A stretch of 48,765 bases of DNA from an uncultured Lachnospiraceae bacterium (GTDB lineage Bacteria > Bacillota > Clostridia > Lachnospirales > Lachnospiraceae): contig CAMNQH010000024.1 in the NCBI GenBank assembly GCA_946549035.1, forward strand, positions 1-48,765. Reading direction: 5' to 3'. The position numbers were made by a program, and so were the translations under genes. A model generated the notes under the pieces. That model was not told the origin of the DNA and ran no database searches. It worked only from the letters and a program-made list of their open reading frames with translations. Every line of letters begins with the position of its first letter. Positions within the stretch are counted from its first letter, which is position 1. This document shows, piece after piece, positions 26,698-37,364 of the stretch.

Positions 26698-29262
26698 ATG
26701 GGAGTAATTGAAAAAATCTTTGGAACGCATAGTGATCGGGAACTCAAGCTGGTGAATCCAATCGTAGATAAGATCGAAGCTCTGCGGTCGGACATGCAGG
26801 GATTGTCCGATGAGCAGTTGCGGGATAAGACGAAAGAGTTTAAAAAGCGTCTGGAGGACGGCGCGACGCTGGAAAGCATTATGCCGGAAGCTTATGCAGT
26901 GGTGCGGGAGGCAGCGAAACGTTCCATTGGTCTTGAGCATTACCGGGTACAGTTGATTGGCGGCGTTGTGTTGCACCAGGGACGTATTGCAGAGATGAAG
27001 ACCGGTGAAGGGAAAACGCTGGTGTCTACCCTGCCGGCATATTTGAACGCTTTGGAAGGAAAAGGCGTTCATATTGTAACGGTCAACGATTATCTGGCAA
27101 AACGTGATGCAGAGTGGATGGGAAAGGTTCATGAATTCCTGGGCCTTACCGTAGGCGTTGTTTTAAATTCTATGGACAATGATGAACGGAGGGCTGCATA
27201 CGCCTGCGATATCACATATGTAACAAACAATGAACTGGGATTTGACTACCTGAGAGATAATATGGTCATCTATAAGGAACAGCTGGTGCAGAGGGATTTG
27301 TACTATGCCATTATCGATGAAGTGGACTCTGTTTTGATTGATGAGGCCCGAACGCCTTTGATTATTTCCGGGCAGAGTGGGAAATCCACCAAACTATACG
27401 AAGCTTGCGATGTTTTGGCCAGACAGATGACAAAAGGTGAAGCAAGCCAGGAATTCTCCAAGATGGACGCCATTATGGGAGTGGAGATAGAAGAATCCGG
27501 AGATTTCATTGTAAACGAAAAAGATAAAGTGGTAAACCTGACGGCTGACGGCGTAAAAAAGGTGGAAAACTTTTTCAAAATAGAGAATTTGGCGGATGCG
27601 GAGAATCTGGAGATTCAGCACAACATTATCCTGGCCCTTCGCGCTCATAACCTGATGTTCCGGGATCAGGACTATGTGGTTCAGGACGATAAGGTTTTGA
27701 TTGTTGACGAGTTTACCGGCCGTATTATGCCAGGCAGACGTTATTCGGACGGACTTCATCAGGCGATCGAGGCAAAAGAGCATGTGAAGGTAAAACGGGA
27801 GAGCAAGACATTGGCTACCATTACCTTCCAGAATTTCTTTAATAAATATTCCAAGAAGGCCGGTATGACAGGTACGGCATTGACAGAGGAGAAAGAATTT
27901 CGGGATATATATGGGATGGATGTTATTGAGATTCCCACGAATATGCCAGTAATTCGGAAAGACCTCCAGGATGCGGTATATAAGACCAAAAAGGAAAAGC
28001 TCTATGCAGTAATTCAGGAGATTATCAAAGCCAACGAAAAAGGCCAGCCTGTTCTGGTGGGTACCATTACCATAGAGGCTTCCGAAGAGATTAGCGGTCT
28101 GTTGAAGCGTCAGGGGATTCAGCATAAAGTACTGAATGCGAAGTTCCATGAGCTGGAGGCGGAAATTGTAGCAGAAGCGGGCCTGCATGGCGCCGTTACT
28201 ATCGCCACCAATATGGCGGGGCGTGGTACGGATATCAAATTGGATGAAGAAGCCAAAGCGGCGGGAGGGCTTAAAATTATCGGTACGGAGCGCCATGAGT
28301 CCAGACGTATTGACAATCAGCTGCGAGGCCGTAGCGGACGTCAGGGAGATCCGGGAGAATCCCAGTTTTTTATTTCTCTGGAGGATGATTTGATGCGCCT
28401 GTTCGGTTCCGAGCGTTTGATGGGAATGTTCAACGCACTGGGAGTGCCGGAGAATGAGCAGATTCAACATAAAATGCTGACTAACGCCATTGAAAAGGCT
28501 CAGATGAAGATTGAAAACAATAACTTTGGCATTCGTAAGAATTTGCTGGAGTATGACCAGGTTATGAATGAGCAAAGAGAGATCATCTACAAAGAGCGGC
28601 GCCAGGTACTGGATGGAGAAAGTATGCGGGACGCCATCTATAAGATGATTACGGATCGGGTGGAAAATACGGTGGATACCTGCATTTCAGCGGATCAGTC
28701 CAGCGAGGAGTGGGATTTGAATGAGCTGAATCAGCTCCTTCTTCCCGTAATTCCGGTAAAGCCTGTTTTTCCAGATGATATCAAGGATATTAAGGCCAAT
28801 GAGTTGAAGCATCGCCTGAAAGAGCAGGCCGTGAAATTATACGAGCTGAAAGAAGCGGAATTTCCGGAGCCGGAGGCAGTACGCGAGCTGGAGCGCGTCA
28901 TTCTTTTGAAGGTTATTGACCGGAAGTGGATGGATCATATCGACGATATGGATCAGCTGCGTCAGGGAATCGGTCTCCAGGCTTATGGACAGAGAGATCC
29001 GTTGGTGGAATATAAGATGAGCGGTTACGACATGTTTGACAATATGATTGCCGCGATTCAAGAAGACACCGTCAGGCTGCTGCTTCACGTTAAGATTGAG
29101 CAAAAAGTAGAACGGGAGCAGGTAGCAAAAGTAACAGGGACAAATCGGGATGATTCAGCCCAGAAGGGGCCAAAGCGCAGAGAAAGCGCTAAAATATACC
29201 CCAACGATCCCTGTCCTTGTGGTAGCGGTAAGAAATATAAACAATGCTGTGGCAGACGGTAG
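26698..29262 (+). CDS. secA: Preprotein translocase ATPase SecA
   Basis: 854 residues. SecA is the ATPase that pushes preproteins through SecYEG. Walker A MKTGEGKT is at about 100-107 and the DEAD-like [17 protein letters not shown] at about 205. The second motor domain has [12 protein letters not shown] and [13 protein letters not shown], followed by the helical scaffold and wing domains. The C-terminus ends with the zinc and SecB-type motif [13 protein letters not shown]. The ATG at 26698 follows TAGGAG; the frame extends ten codons upstream without an SD. In many Firmicutes prfB follows secA, but here the Wadjet operon does, which suggests an insertion at this junction. Confidence 0.96.
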   Translation: MGVIEKIFGTHSDRELKLVNPIVDKIEALRSDMQGLSDEQLRDKTKEFKKRLEDGATLESIMPEAYAVVREAAKRSIGLEHYRVQLIGGVVLHQGRIAEMKTGEGKTLVSTLPAYLNALEGKGVHIVTVNDYLAKRDAEWMGKVHEFLGLTVGVVLNSMDNDERRAAYACDITYVTNNELGFDYLRDNMVIYKEQLVQRDLYYAIIDEVDSVLIDEARTPLIISGQSGKSTKLYEACDVLARQMTKGEASQEFSKMDAIMGVEIEESGDFIVNEKDKVVNLTADGVKKVENFFKIENLADAENLEIQHNIILALRAHNLMFRDQDYVVQDDKVLIVDEFTGRIMPGRRYSDGLHQAIEAKEHVKVKRESKTLATITFQNFFNKYSKKAGMTGTALTEEKEFRDIYGMDVIEIPTNMPVIRKDLQDAVYKTKKEKLYAVIQEIIKANEKGQPVLVGTITIEASEEISGLLKRQGIQHKVLNAKFHELEAEIVAEAGLHGAVTIATNMAGRGTDIKLDEEAKAAGGLKIIGTERHESRRIDNQLRGRSGRQGDPGESQFFISLEDDLMRLFGSERLMGMFNALGVPENEQIQHKMLTNAIEKAQMKIENNNFGIRKNLLEYDQVMNEQREIIYKERRQVLDGESMRDAIYKMITDRVENTVDTCISADQSSEEWDLNELNQLLLPVIPVKPVFPDDIKDIKANELKHRLKEQAVKLYELKEAEFPEPEAVRELERVILLKVIDRKWMDHIDDMDQLRQGIGLQAYGQRDPLVEYKMSGYDMFDNMIAAIQEDTVRLLLHVKIEQKVEREQVAKVTGTNRDDSAQKGPKRRESAKIYPNDPCPCGSGKKYKQCCGRR

Positions 29263-29279
29263 AAAAAACGGACAGCACA

Positions 29280-29362
29280 AAGAAGAGAGCTTTTGTCTGC
29301 GGATAGAATACAATCCGTGGCAAAAGCTTCTTGCGTCAATATGAGCAAATAGACGCTATAAG
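29280..29362 (+). other. Long hairpin and inverted repeat between secA and jetA
   Basis: AGCTTTTG (29288-29295) pairs with CAAAAGCT (29321-29328), with an inner CGGAT/ATCCG stem (29300-29304 with 29313-29317). No T tract follows. Just downstream GCGTC (29333-29337) and GACGC (29352-29356) form an inverted repeat beside a TATAAG at 29357. This may be a secA terminator that is not intrinsic, a jet promoter with an operator, or both. Confidence 0.4.
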
Positions 29363-29382
29363 TTAAAGCAGAGGTGGAAAGT

Positions 29383-30900
29383 TTGAAAAAGCTTGGGGTC
29401 ATACAGGAGACGGCTTATCTGACGACAGGAAATACACCGCAGTATCGAAGAATTATGCGGATTTTTTTCCAGGAAAACGAAAAAATGCGGTTTCAGCTGT
29501 ACAAAGAGGAGATATTAGAGCTGCTGCGGGAATATCCGGGATTTGAAGATTATTCCATGGAGCAGTTGAAAGTTGATTTGGCAATGCTGGTAGAATGGAA
29601 AAATCTAACGCCGATTCAGGATCCGAAGCGGGTCTATACCATTGCAGATTATAAAAATAAACAGTTTCGTTATTCCATGTCAGAGTACGCAGTAGAGATT
29701 GAGCGTCTTACCGTTAAGCTGGAGAATTTATTTATGGAAGGGGGGAAACCTTCCTCCAGCTATCTTGTGAGGATTGAAGAAGCGTTTTCCCGGTTGAGGC
29801 AAGTTCAGAACGCTTCCATGAAGGAAATTAATGAATGGTGGCATAATCTTCAGGAGGATTTTAAGCGCCTGAATCATAATTATCAAGATTATCTGCGGGA
29901 ATTTTACTCTGGAAGAGGGGAGAAGATTCTAAAATCTGTAGAATTTATCCTGCATAAAGATAAATTCATCACATATCTCAAAGAGTTTATAAAGGAACTC
30001 CAGGAAAATGCCATAAAGATTGAAGGGCTTTTGCGGGAGCTAACGGAGGAGGAGCAGCAGGAACTTGTAGAAAAGGTGATTGCAAGCGAGCTGGAGGTGC
30101 CCCATTCTCTTACAGAGATTCAGGAACCAATGGATCAGTATGTGCGGGAAAATATAACTGGCAAGTGGGAAGCGCTGCGGCGGTGGTTTCTTCCTAGGGA
30201 AAATCGTCCCAGCGAGTGCGCCAGAGTGCTGGATATTACGGATGATATTATCCGCAAGATTATTCGGAATGCGTCTTTGATTGTTCAGCTGCAGAATTGG
30301 GGTATCAGCCGTAAAGACGATTACAAGAAGTTTATTTCTATGTTTTTGGATTGTGAAGATATGGATGAGGCTCATAAGCTGGCCGCTCATATTTTTGGAA
30401 TTCAACATATCCGGCACTTTAAGGTAAACAGTGACCGGTCTACGGACAGCATTGTTAGCAGCGTCTACGATGAGGAAGCGATGGAGTTTTTATTAAAACC
30501 CAGAACCAGGACGTATCGCCCCAGAGTGGATCGGTCAGGCTTTGAGACGAAATCCATGGAGAAGCTGATTCAGCGGAATCAATATTTAAAGCAGGCGCAG
30601 GAGGAGAAGCGCATGGTAATGCGTTACAAAAAAGGAAGCCGTCTGGCCTTATCGGAGATTCAGGAGGTGGTTCCTCAGGCAGCCCGGGAGACATTGCTTC
30701 GCTGGATTGCGGCGGCCAACCTTACCACTACTGGAAAAGGGCGGACGGAGTACGGGCAGGAATACCGTCTGGTTAAAACGGATCAAAACTGTACACTGCA
30801 TTGTGAGGACGGCGACTTGGTTTTGCCGGCGTATGTATTTGAATTTGCGGAGGAAAAAGATGGAAGCGGTTCGCACCTTGATGGAAAAATACTGGATTAA
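29383..30900 (+). CDS. jetA: Wadjet protein JetA (DUF2397/TIGR02677)
   Basis: 505 residues. JetA is the kleisin-like (MukF-like) subunit of the Wadjet SMC complex, which restricts plasmids. The N-terminal 100 residues look like a winged-helix domain and contain YRRIMRIFFQENEKMRF and YRYS/FRYS-type segments typical of this family; long helices follow (about 100-290), and the C-terminal part ends with a second winged-helix-like region. The likely start is the TTG at 29383, six bases after GAGGTGG; a GTG at 29374 overlaps that SD. It is the first gene of a four-gene operon with overlapping frames. Confidence 0.9.
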   Translation: MKKLGVIQETAYLTTGNTPQYRRIMRIFFQENEKMRFQLYKEEILELLREYPGFEDYSMEQLKVDLAMLVEWKNLTPIQDPKRVYTIADYKNKQFRYSMSEYAVEIERLTVKLENLFMEGGKPSSSYLVRIEEAFSRLRQVQNASMKEINEWWHNLQEDFKRLNHNYQDYLREFYSGRGEKILKSVEFILHKDKFITYLKEFIKELQENAIKIEGLLRELTEEEQQELVEKVIASELEVPHSLTEIQEPMDQYVRENITGKWEALRRWFLPRENRPSECARVLDITDDIIRKIIRNASLIVQLQNWGISRKDDYKKFISMFLDCEDMDEAHKLAAHIFGIQHIRHFKVNSDRSTDSIVSSVYDEEAMEFLLKPRTRTYRPRVDRSGFETKSMEKLIQRNQYLKQAQEEKRMVMRYKKGSRLALSEIQEVVPQAARETLLRWIAAANLTTTGKGRTEYGQEYRLVKTDQNCTLHCEDGDLVLPAYVFEFAEEKDGSGSHLDGKILD

Positions 30901-32002
30901 CAAGGGGAAAGAAAAAGAACTGTATCAGAAGACACGGCGGGATCTGAATCAGTACCGCCGTTTTTTTACAGAGCAGCTTGGATGGAATCTGATTAATAAT
31001 GAACGTGTACTAAAGCTGGAGAAGCTTCCGGCCCATGCGGAGCCATTTATGGGGATCACAGCCTTTACAGAGGTTCGGGACTATTGTATTTTTTGCACTC
31101 TTCTTATTTTTCTGGAGGATAAAGAGGATGGGGAGCAATTTCTTTTATCAGAGCTGGTAGCTATGGTAGAGGCGCAGCTGCAGGAATCTTTGGATATTGA
31201 TTGGACCATGTTCCACCAGAGGAAATCTTTGGTGCGGGCGTTGCGGTTCGCAGAAGAAACCGGGCTTTTGGAAGTATATGACGGTTCCAGCGAGAGTGTG
31301 GCAAGCGGCATGGAGCATGAAGTATTGTATGAAAATACAGGCTTGTCCCGTTATTTTGCAGTGAACTTCGGTTACAGCATTTCTGACTTTACGTCCTGGC
31401 AGGACTTTGAGAAGGAACAGATTAAGGAATTGGAAACGGATCGGGGACATTTTCGAATAAACAGGGTATACCGCCAGCTGGCGGCGGCCCCGGCTATGTA
31501 CTGGGAGTCTGGGGAGGATGCAGATTCTTTGTATCTGAAAAATCAAAGGCAGTGGATCGGAAAGCACCTGGACGAATATCTCAGGGGCAGTTTGCACATT
31601 CATAAAAATGCGGCATTTTTTGTGCTGGATGAAGAAGACTGCTTTGGGGAAATCCATCCAAGGGAGGCCACAGTCAGTGAAGTATGTCTGAATGTTTGTA
31701 CCCAACTGCGGGAATATAGTACTTCTCCCGGGGCGAAACGGCAGGCAGACGACTGTGTGAGGATTACAAAAGAGGAATTTAGAGAACTTTTGTCTGTCTG
31801 TAAGGAGAAGTATCAAAAGGCATGGAGCAAAGAGTTCAGGGAGATGAAGCTTCCAAAGCTGGAAGAGACGCTTTTGGCTTATATGAAATCCTGGATGTTG
31901 GCGAAAGAGACAGAAGAAGGACTTATCTTGTATCCGGCAGTGGGAAAGCTCACCGGCGTCTATCCCCGCGGATTTTTGGAGAGGGAGGAGAAGCATGAGT
32001 AA
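30860..32002 (+). CDS. jetB: Wadjet protein JetB (DUF2398/TIGR02678)
   Basis: 380 residues. JetB is the KITE (MukE-like) subunit that bridges kleisin and SMC heads. The sequence has the family's early RRFFTEQLGWNLINNERVLKLEKLP, then DYCIFCTLLIFLED and LVRALRFAEETGLLEVYDG in the winged-helix region. The ATG at 30860 follows GCGGAGG by six bases and lies 41 bases inside jetA, so the two are read in different frames over that stretch. The frame is open further upstream inside jetA, but that part does not match the family. It overlaps jetC by 8 bases. Confidence 0.9.
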   Translation: MEAVRTLMEKYWINKGKEKELYQKTRRDLNQYRRFFTEQLGWNLINNERVLKLEKLPAHAEPFMGITAFTEVRDYCIFCTLLIFLEDKEDGEQFLLSELVAMVEAQLQESLDIDWTMFHQRKSLVRALRFAEETGLLEVYDGSSESVASGMEHEVLYENTGLSRYFAVNFGYSISDFTSWQDFEKEQIKELETDRGHFRINRVYRQLAAAPAMYWESGEDADSLYLKNQRQWIGKHLDEYLRGSLHIHKNAAFFVLDEEDCFGEIHPREATVSEVCLNVCTQLREYSTSPGAKRQADDCVRITKEEFRELLSVCKEKYQKAWSKEFREMKLPKLEETLLAYMKSWMLAKETEEGLILYPAVGKLTGVYPRGFLEREEKHE

Positions 32003-35000
32003 TCGTTGGCGCATGAATCGAATGGGATTTGTAAATTTTTGGCTTTATGATGAAGAGACTTTTTTATTTCAAGACGGGAAACTGCTTTTGCGGGGACAGA
32101 ACGGTTCTGGAAAATCTATTACCACCCAGAGCTTTATTCCCTTTATTCTGGATGGGGACCGTAGTCCCAGCCGGCTGGATCCCTTCGGTTCCAGTGACCG
32201 GCGTATGGAGTATTATTTTCTGGGAGACGGAGGACGGGAGGAGGCCACTGGATATTTGTTCCTGGAATTTAAAAGGGAGAATTTGGAGCAGTACCGTACC
32301 ATTGGGATTGGCCAGCGGGCCCAGAAAGGGAAGCCTATGGCATTCTGGGGGTTTTTAATATTGGACGGAAGACGGATTGGCTACGACTTACAGCTTTATC
32401 GGGAAGCCGGGGCTAATAAGATTCCCCATACGAAGCTGGAAATGCGCCAGATATTGGGAGAAGAAAATCCTTTTACCGAAGTGCAACGGGATTACATGGA
32501 GTTGGTGAATAAACATATTTTTGGGTTTTCCAGTATGGAGCAGTATGGGCAGTTCATAAAACTTTTGATTAAGGTGCGGGCGCCGAAGCTCTCCAAGGAA
32601 TTTAAGCCTTCCAAAGTATATGAAATTCTCAATGATTCTTTGCAGACGTTGACGGATGATGATTTGCGGGCCATGGTGGAGACTATGGAAAAGATGGATG
32701 ATATTCAGGGGAAGCTGGAGCAGCTGAAGGAGGCGTATAAAGACCTTACGGCGATTCGGAATGAATATCATCGGTACAATCTGTATATGCTGGGGAAAAA
32801 AGCCCAGGGATATGTGGAGGAAAAAAAGCGGGTTGACGGCATACGGGGGCAGTTGGACGCCAGAGAACAGGAACATGAGGAGAAGAAAGAGGAAATCCAC
32901 AGAAGAGGTGAGGAAGAAAAACGCCTGCAGGATGAAATTCATGTGCTGGAAGCAGAAAAGGATACGCTGCACATGGAGGATTTGGAAGAATCCATGGACA
33001 AATTGGCAAGGGCTCGGAAAGAGCAGGGACAGGCGGAAGCGGAGAAGCTGGTCATTGAAGGGCGCCTGGAACAGTCCAGAGAACAAATTCTCTTAAAAGA
33101 CGGAGAGCTTCGTGCTTGCCAGGGAAAGATCGACGCATATGAACAAGACTTAAAGAAGGGTTGGAAGGAACTGGAAGAGGAAAATGAGACGGCTCAGTTT
33201 TCCCGTCATGGAGAGATACGAGAATGCCTGGATGTAGGAAAACAGGAATCGCTTTTAGTATTTCAGCGTGAAATCAAGCAGTTGGAGCATGAGGTTACGG
33301 CAGGATATGAAGCTCAAAGAACGCTGTTTGAACTGCAGAAGGAGTGGGATAAGGAAGAAGAAAAGCTGCAGGCGCTTTTGGCACAAAAGCAGGAGGCGCA
33401 GAACAGGCAGGAGGCGGCAGAACAGCTGGAGGATGACTGCCGAGACGAATTGATAGAGGAAATTCACAGGCTATCTGCCGAGAACCAGGAAATGCCTTTG
33501 TCAGGAAGCGAACGTGACGCGCTGGTACAGATGGTGCAAAAATACGAAAGCCCCTTTCAATTTGGAGAAGTGTTGGATTATTATTATCGTCTCTGGACGA
33601 AAAAGAACCAGATTTTAGAGGGGAGCCGGCTGCAGAAGGAAAATCAGCGTAATCAGAGCCAGGGGGAGAAAAACAGATTAAAACGGGAGCTGGAGGAAAT
33701 CGAAAAGATGCCTATGCCGATTCCCGTACAAAAGCAACAGACCAAAGCCGCCAGGGCTGTTTTGCAAGTGCGGGGGATTCCCTTTCTGCCTTTTTATGAG
33801 GCGGTGGAATTTCAGGAGGGCTTGTCTCAGGAAGCAAAAAACCGGCTGGAGGGTCAGTTGGAGGCAGCAGGCCTTTTGGACGCCTTGGTAGTTCCAAAAG
33901 AAGAGTATGAGCGGGCGAAAGAGGAGCTGAAACAATTATCCGACGTGTTGATTTCCTCTGATGGGACAAGGGGGATGGGATTTCCCCATTTAATCGGAGC
34001 GGATGTGGAGCCCAGGTTCAAGCAGACGATAGAAGAGATATTATCCCATATTCTGGAAACAGACCAGTCCGGGGGAGAACTGGTATTGTCATTGGATGGA
34101 TATTTCAAGAACGGGCTTTTGGAAGGCTGGTGCCAGGGGGAGGAAGAAGCTTCCTATATTGGCGCGGCTGCCCGGAAGCGAAAAAAAGAACGGATGCTGC
34201 AGGAGAAGCAAGAGGAGCTGGAGCAGGAAGAACAGCACTTAGCTGAGCTAGAGCAAGAACTGTCCAGGCTGCGGGAACGGTTGAAGATTTTGCAGCAGGA
34301 ACGGGAAAGATTTCCCTCTTTCGGAGACTTGAACCAGGCGATTGATATGAATAAAAGCTGCCAGGAGGAGGTAAACCGCTGCATGAATCAGATGGCGGAA
34401 CAGGAGGAAACCGTCGCTTCTGCCAAGCATGCAGTGAAGGGGCAGGAGCAGCAGGTATGGAAACTGTGCCGGCCATTGCCGTATTTTCGGACTTTGGAGG
34501 CTTATGAGGAAGCCAGGGAGGCCGTTCAAAGCTATCAGGATATTTTGGAGGGACTGGGTCATGTCCTTAACGCCCGGGAAGCCCAGCAGCATCAAGCCGA
34601 TCATATCCGAGAGATGACAGAACGGGAAAAGGAGAGACAGGAGACAGATTATGAATATCTTCGCCGGGCCCAGCGCAGGATTAAGGAGTTAGGCGTTCAA
34701 ATACAGAATCTTGCAGCGTATTTGGAGGACCCGGAAGTAAAACGGATGGCGGAGCGGCTAGCCGGTATCAAAAAAGAATTGGCGGAGAAAACATCCCGGT
34801 TTCAAGATAATAAAACAGAGCTTGCGGTATTGAAAAGTCAAATGGAAAAATTGAGGTCGGAGATACAGTCCTTAAAGGAGCGGGCAGTGACGCAGATTGC
34901 CAGGGAGACCAAGCTGCGGGAATATTTTGCCCAGGAACTGGCTTTGGGACTGGTTATGAAGCAGGAAGGGGAGAATCTCTATGAAGCGGCGGTCGCCGCC

Positions 35001-36038
35001 CAGGGACAGATGCGGGAGGCGGATAAAAACCGTTCCGGGGCGGAGATGACCACATTCCTAATGAAAACGTTCCATGCTCATATGGGAACCATAAGCAGCT
35101 ATGGCGCTGCAATGGAAGAATGTTTTTCCGGGGGAGACGACAGTACCATGCTTCATACCAGGCAGAGGATTTCGGCAGCCTGGAACGGGAAAAAGCTGTA
35201 TCTGGAAGAGTTCTATGGTGTGATCCGGGATGCCATCGACAGTACGGAGCTTTTGATTCGGCAAAAAGACCGGGAGATGTTTGAGGGTATTTTGTCCGGG
35301 ACTTTAAGCCGGAAGCTCAGCAGTCGTATCCGGGAGAGCCGAGGCTGGATTCGGGATATGTCTGCTTTGATGAAAGGGATGGATACCTCCATGGCGCTGA
35401 CCTTTTCCTTGGAGTGGAAACCGAAAGCCGCAGAAGGAGAGCAGGAGCTGGATACCCAGGAATTGGAAAAAATTCTGGCCAGGGAGCAGGAATTACTGAC
35501 AGAAGAAGATATTGAGAAGGTCTCAGCTCATTTCAGGACAAAAATTTACAATACCAAACGCAGCGCCCAGGAAAATGGAGATACGGTAAATTACATGGAA
35601 CTGGTAAGGGATGCTCTGGACTATCGGAAGTGGTTTGAGTTTTGCATGTATTATTACCGGAATGAGGAAAATAAGAAGGAGCTGACCAACGGAGCGTTTA
35701 ACCGCTTCAGCGGCGGAGAAAAGGCGATGGCTATGTATGTGCCTTTGTTTGCGGCAGTGAACGCCCAGTACAAGAAGGCAGAATATGTGGATCATCCCAG
35801 AATCGTTGCCCTGGACGAGGCGTTTGCCGGAGTGGATGATAAAAATATCAGCAGTATGTTTGAATTGGTGGAAAAGTTGGATTTTGACTATATCATGAAT
35901 TCCCAGGTGCTTTGGGGCTGCTATGAAACGGTAAAAAAACTTCGGATAGCAGAACTTTTACGTCCTGGAAATTCCAATGTAGTAACGGTGATTTATTATA
36001 GCTGGAACGGCCATGAAAGGATGTTGGATGAGCAGTAA
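31995..36038 (+). CDS. jetC: Wadjet protein JetC, SMC-like ATPase (TIGR02680)
   Basis: 1347 residues. JetC is the MukB-like motor that extrudes DNA loops in Wadjet. The head begins with Walker A RGQNGSGKS at about 33-41; long Glu/Lys/Gln-rich coiled coils run from about 230 to 560 and from about 690 to 1000, with a hinge-like part between them (about 600-690). The C-terminal head has the ABC signature FSGGEKAMA at about 1237 and Walker B RIVALDEAFAGVD at about 1270, with the catalytic glutamate present. All ATPase motifs are intact, so the motor should work. It overlaps jetB by 8 bases and jetD by 11. Confidence 0.93.
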   Translation: MSNRWRMNRMGFVNFWLYDEETFLFQDGKLLLRGQNGSGKSITTQSFIPFILDGDRSPSRLDPFGSSDRRMEYYFLGDGGREEATGYLFLEFKRENLEQYRTIGIGQRAQKGKPMAFWGFLILDGRRIGYDLQLYREAGANKIPHTKLEMRQILGEENPFTEVQRDYMELVNKHIFGFSSMEQYGQFIKLLIKVRAPKLSKEFKPSKVYEILNDSLQTLTDDDLRAMVETMEKMDDIQGKLEQLKEAYKDLTAIRNEYHRYNLYMLGKKAQGYVEEKKRVDGIRGQLDAREQEHEEKKEEIHRRGEEEKRLQDEIHVLEAEKDTLHMEDLEESMDKLARARKEQGQAEAEKLVIEGRLEQSREQILLKDGELRACQGKIDAYEQDLKKGWKELEEENETAQFSRHGEIRECLDVGKQESLLVFQREIKQLEHEVTAGYEAQRTLFELQKEWDKEEEKLQALLAQKQEAQNRQEAAEQLEDDCRDELIEEIHRLSAENQEMPLSGSERDALVQMVQKYESPFQFGEVLDYYYRLWTKKNQILEGSRLQKENQRNQSQGEKNRLKRELEEIEKMPMPIPVQKQQTKAARAVLQVRGIPFLPFYEAVEFQEGLSQEAKNRLEGQLEAAGLLDALVVPKEEYERAKEELKQLSDVLISSDGTRGMGFPHLIGADVEPRFKQTIEEILSHILETDQSGGELVLSLDGYFKNGLLEGWCQGEEEASYIGAAARKRKKERMLQEKQEELEQEEQHLAELEQELSRLRERLKILQQERERFPSFGDLNQAIDMNKSCQEEVNRCMNQMAEQEETVASAKHAVKGQEQQVWKLCRPLPYFRTLEAYEEAREAVQSYQDILEGLGHVLNAREAQQHQADHIREMTEREKERQETDYEYLRRAQRRIKELGVQIQNLAAYLEDPEVKRMAERLAGIKKELAEKTSRFQDNKTELAVLKSQMEKLRSEIQSLKERAVTQIARETKLREYFAQELALGLVMKQEGENLYEAAVAAQGQMREADKNRSGAEMTTFLMKTFHAHMGTISSYGAAMEECFSGGDDSTMLHTRQRISAAWNGKKLYLEEFYGVIRDAIDSTELLIRQKDREMFEGILSGTLSRKLSSRIRESRGWIRDMSALMKGMDTSMALTFSLEWKPKAAEGEQELDTQELEKILAREQELLTEEDIEKVSAHFRTKIYNTKRSAQENGDTVNYMELVRDALDYRKWFEFCMYYYRNEENKKELTNGAFNRFSGGEKAMAMYVPLFAAVNAQYKKAEYVDHPRIVALDEAFAGVDDKNISSMFELVEKLDFDYIMNSQVLWGCYETVKKLRIAELLRPGNSNVVTVIYYSWNGHERMLDEQ

Positions 36039-37344
36039 AGAATCGGAAAGACACGCAGAGGAGTGCGCCGCTTATTTTGCTGGAAGGATTGGTTATCACA
36101 GAGCTCTTTTGGCTATGCGGAAAAAATGGAAGCAGTATGGAAGAGCAACAGGAACGATTGTGATTGACCATCCTACCAGGGAGGAATGGGATGCGCTGGA
36201 AGGGTTATTTTCCAAGGAATTTCAGGGTACGGCGATTCGATTTTCCGTCAAGGATTTTCAGAAAGCCTTGGAACAGACCAGATTTGGGCATGTTGATTTG
36301 GGGGAACTGTTAAGCGTTTATTTTCAGGAACGCTTAACAACCAATCAGGAAGAAAGGGAGCTGGCAGCTCAGGAGAAAAGGGATTTTTTTCAAAAGCTGT
36401 CACACCTTGCATGGGAGTATGGCGGCAGAAACGGCATGGCGGCAAAATGGATGGAGGAGCTGACGGAACAAAAAAAGTATGGTTATCATCTCATCCTCCG
36501 TTTCTATGAAAAAGATCCCGGGGAGGCGTTTCGTCAAACGGAGTATGTTTGTAAGGCGCTGCATTTTTTGGAGCGTAAGCCGGGCGTCCGCCTTGCAGTG
36601 CTGGCTGCGGAAGTTACGGGTAATCCTCATGAGTTTGACCGGAATACGTTTGCCGGGAAGCTGCTGATTCAGGCTCTCAGCTACTGTCAGGGAGGCATGT
36701 CCTGTCAGAACGCAGAAGAAGTCCTGATGCTGTATTATGCTTCCGGAATCAAACCCGATGATATATCCAGTTTTGTTACGGCATATGGAATTCATTGTTA
36801 TACACAGGAAGGGGAGCACCCGGCTTATTCTAAGTTTATTCAGGCGGGGGAATCTTATGTGATAACCCTTTCGAATTTAGGAAGGGTAGTCCGTGCCGAC
36901 GCCTGCCAAAAACGTGTCTTTGTCGTGGAAAACCAAATGGTATTTTCTTATTTGTGTGAGGCTTTGGGCGGGCAGGAGGTTGGACTGGTCTGTACCTCCG
37001 GACAAATCAAGACGGCTTCCTGGATGCTGCTGGATTTGTTATGTGAAAGCGGCTGTGAGATTTATTATTGCGGAGATCTAGATCCGGAGGGGCTTGGGAT
37101 TGCTCAGAAGTTAATTACGCGGCACCCGGATCATGCGGTCCTTTGGCATATGACCGAAGAAGATTATAGAACGTCTGTGTCTGATGAGAAAATCAGCCAG
37201 GAACGGCTGCACAAGCTGGATAAGATAACATTGCCCTGTCTTAAGAATGTGAGAGCGGCGGTGCTTTCAGAGGGGAAAGCGGGATACCAGGAACAGCTTT
37301 TAGAAGAGCTGCTGGCGGATCTGATATCTACCTTCTCCTCATGA
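36028..37344 (+). CDS. jetD: Wadjet nuclease JetD (DUF2399/TIGR02679)
   Basis: 438 residues. JetD cleaves the circular DNA that JetABC have extruded; it resembles the Spo11/topoisomerase VI A subunit. The N-terminal two thirds (DUF3323-like) precede a C-terminal Toprim domain: a glutamate in VFVVENQMVFSYL at about 300 and the DLD pair in YYCGDLDPEGLGIA at about 350, with the spacing expected for metal binding. The ATG at 36028 follows AAAGGA and overlaps the end of jetC; the ATG at 36013 has no SD. The gene ends 20 bases before the convergent AraC-type gene. Confidence 0.92.
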   Translation: MSSKESERHAEECAAYFAGRIGYHRALLAMRKKWKQYGRATGTIVIDHPTREEWDALEGLFSKEFQGTAIRFSVKDFQKALEQTRFGHVDLGELLSVYFQERLTTNQEERELAAQEKRDFFQKLSHLAWEYGGRNGMAAKWMEELTEQKKYGYHLILRFYEKDPGEAFRQTEYVCKALHFLERKPGVRLAVLAAEVTGNPHEFDRNTFAGKLLIQALSYCQGGMSCQNAEEVLMLYYASGIKPDDISSFVTAYGIHCYTQEGEHPAYSKFIQAGESYVITLSNLGRVVRADACQKRVFVVENQMVFSYLCEALGGQEVGLVCTSGQIKTASWMLLDLLCESGCEIYYCGDLDPEGLGIAQKLITRHPDHAVLWHMTEEDYRTSVSDEKISQERLHKLDKITLPCLKNVRAAVLSEGKAGYQEQLLEELLADLISTFSS

Positions 37345-37364
37345 TATTTCCCGTAAGTTTACGA

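Noticed and set aside
31995..36038. JetC as a generic SbcC or RecN repair ATPase
   Set aside because: The neighbours of the TIGR02677, TIGR02678 and TIGR02679 types in fixed order identify it as JetC.
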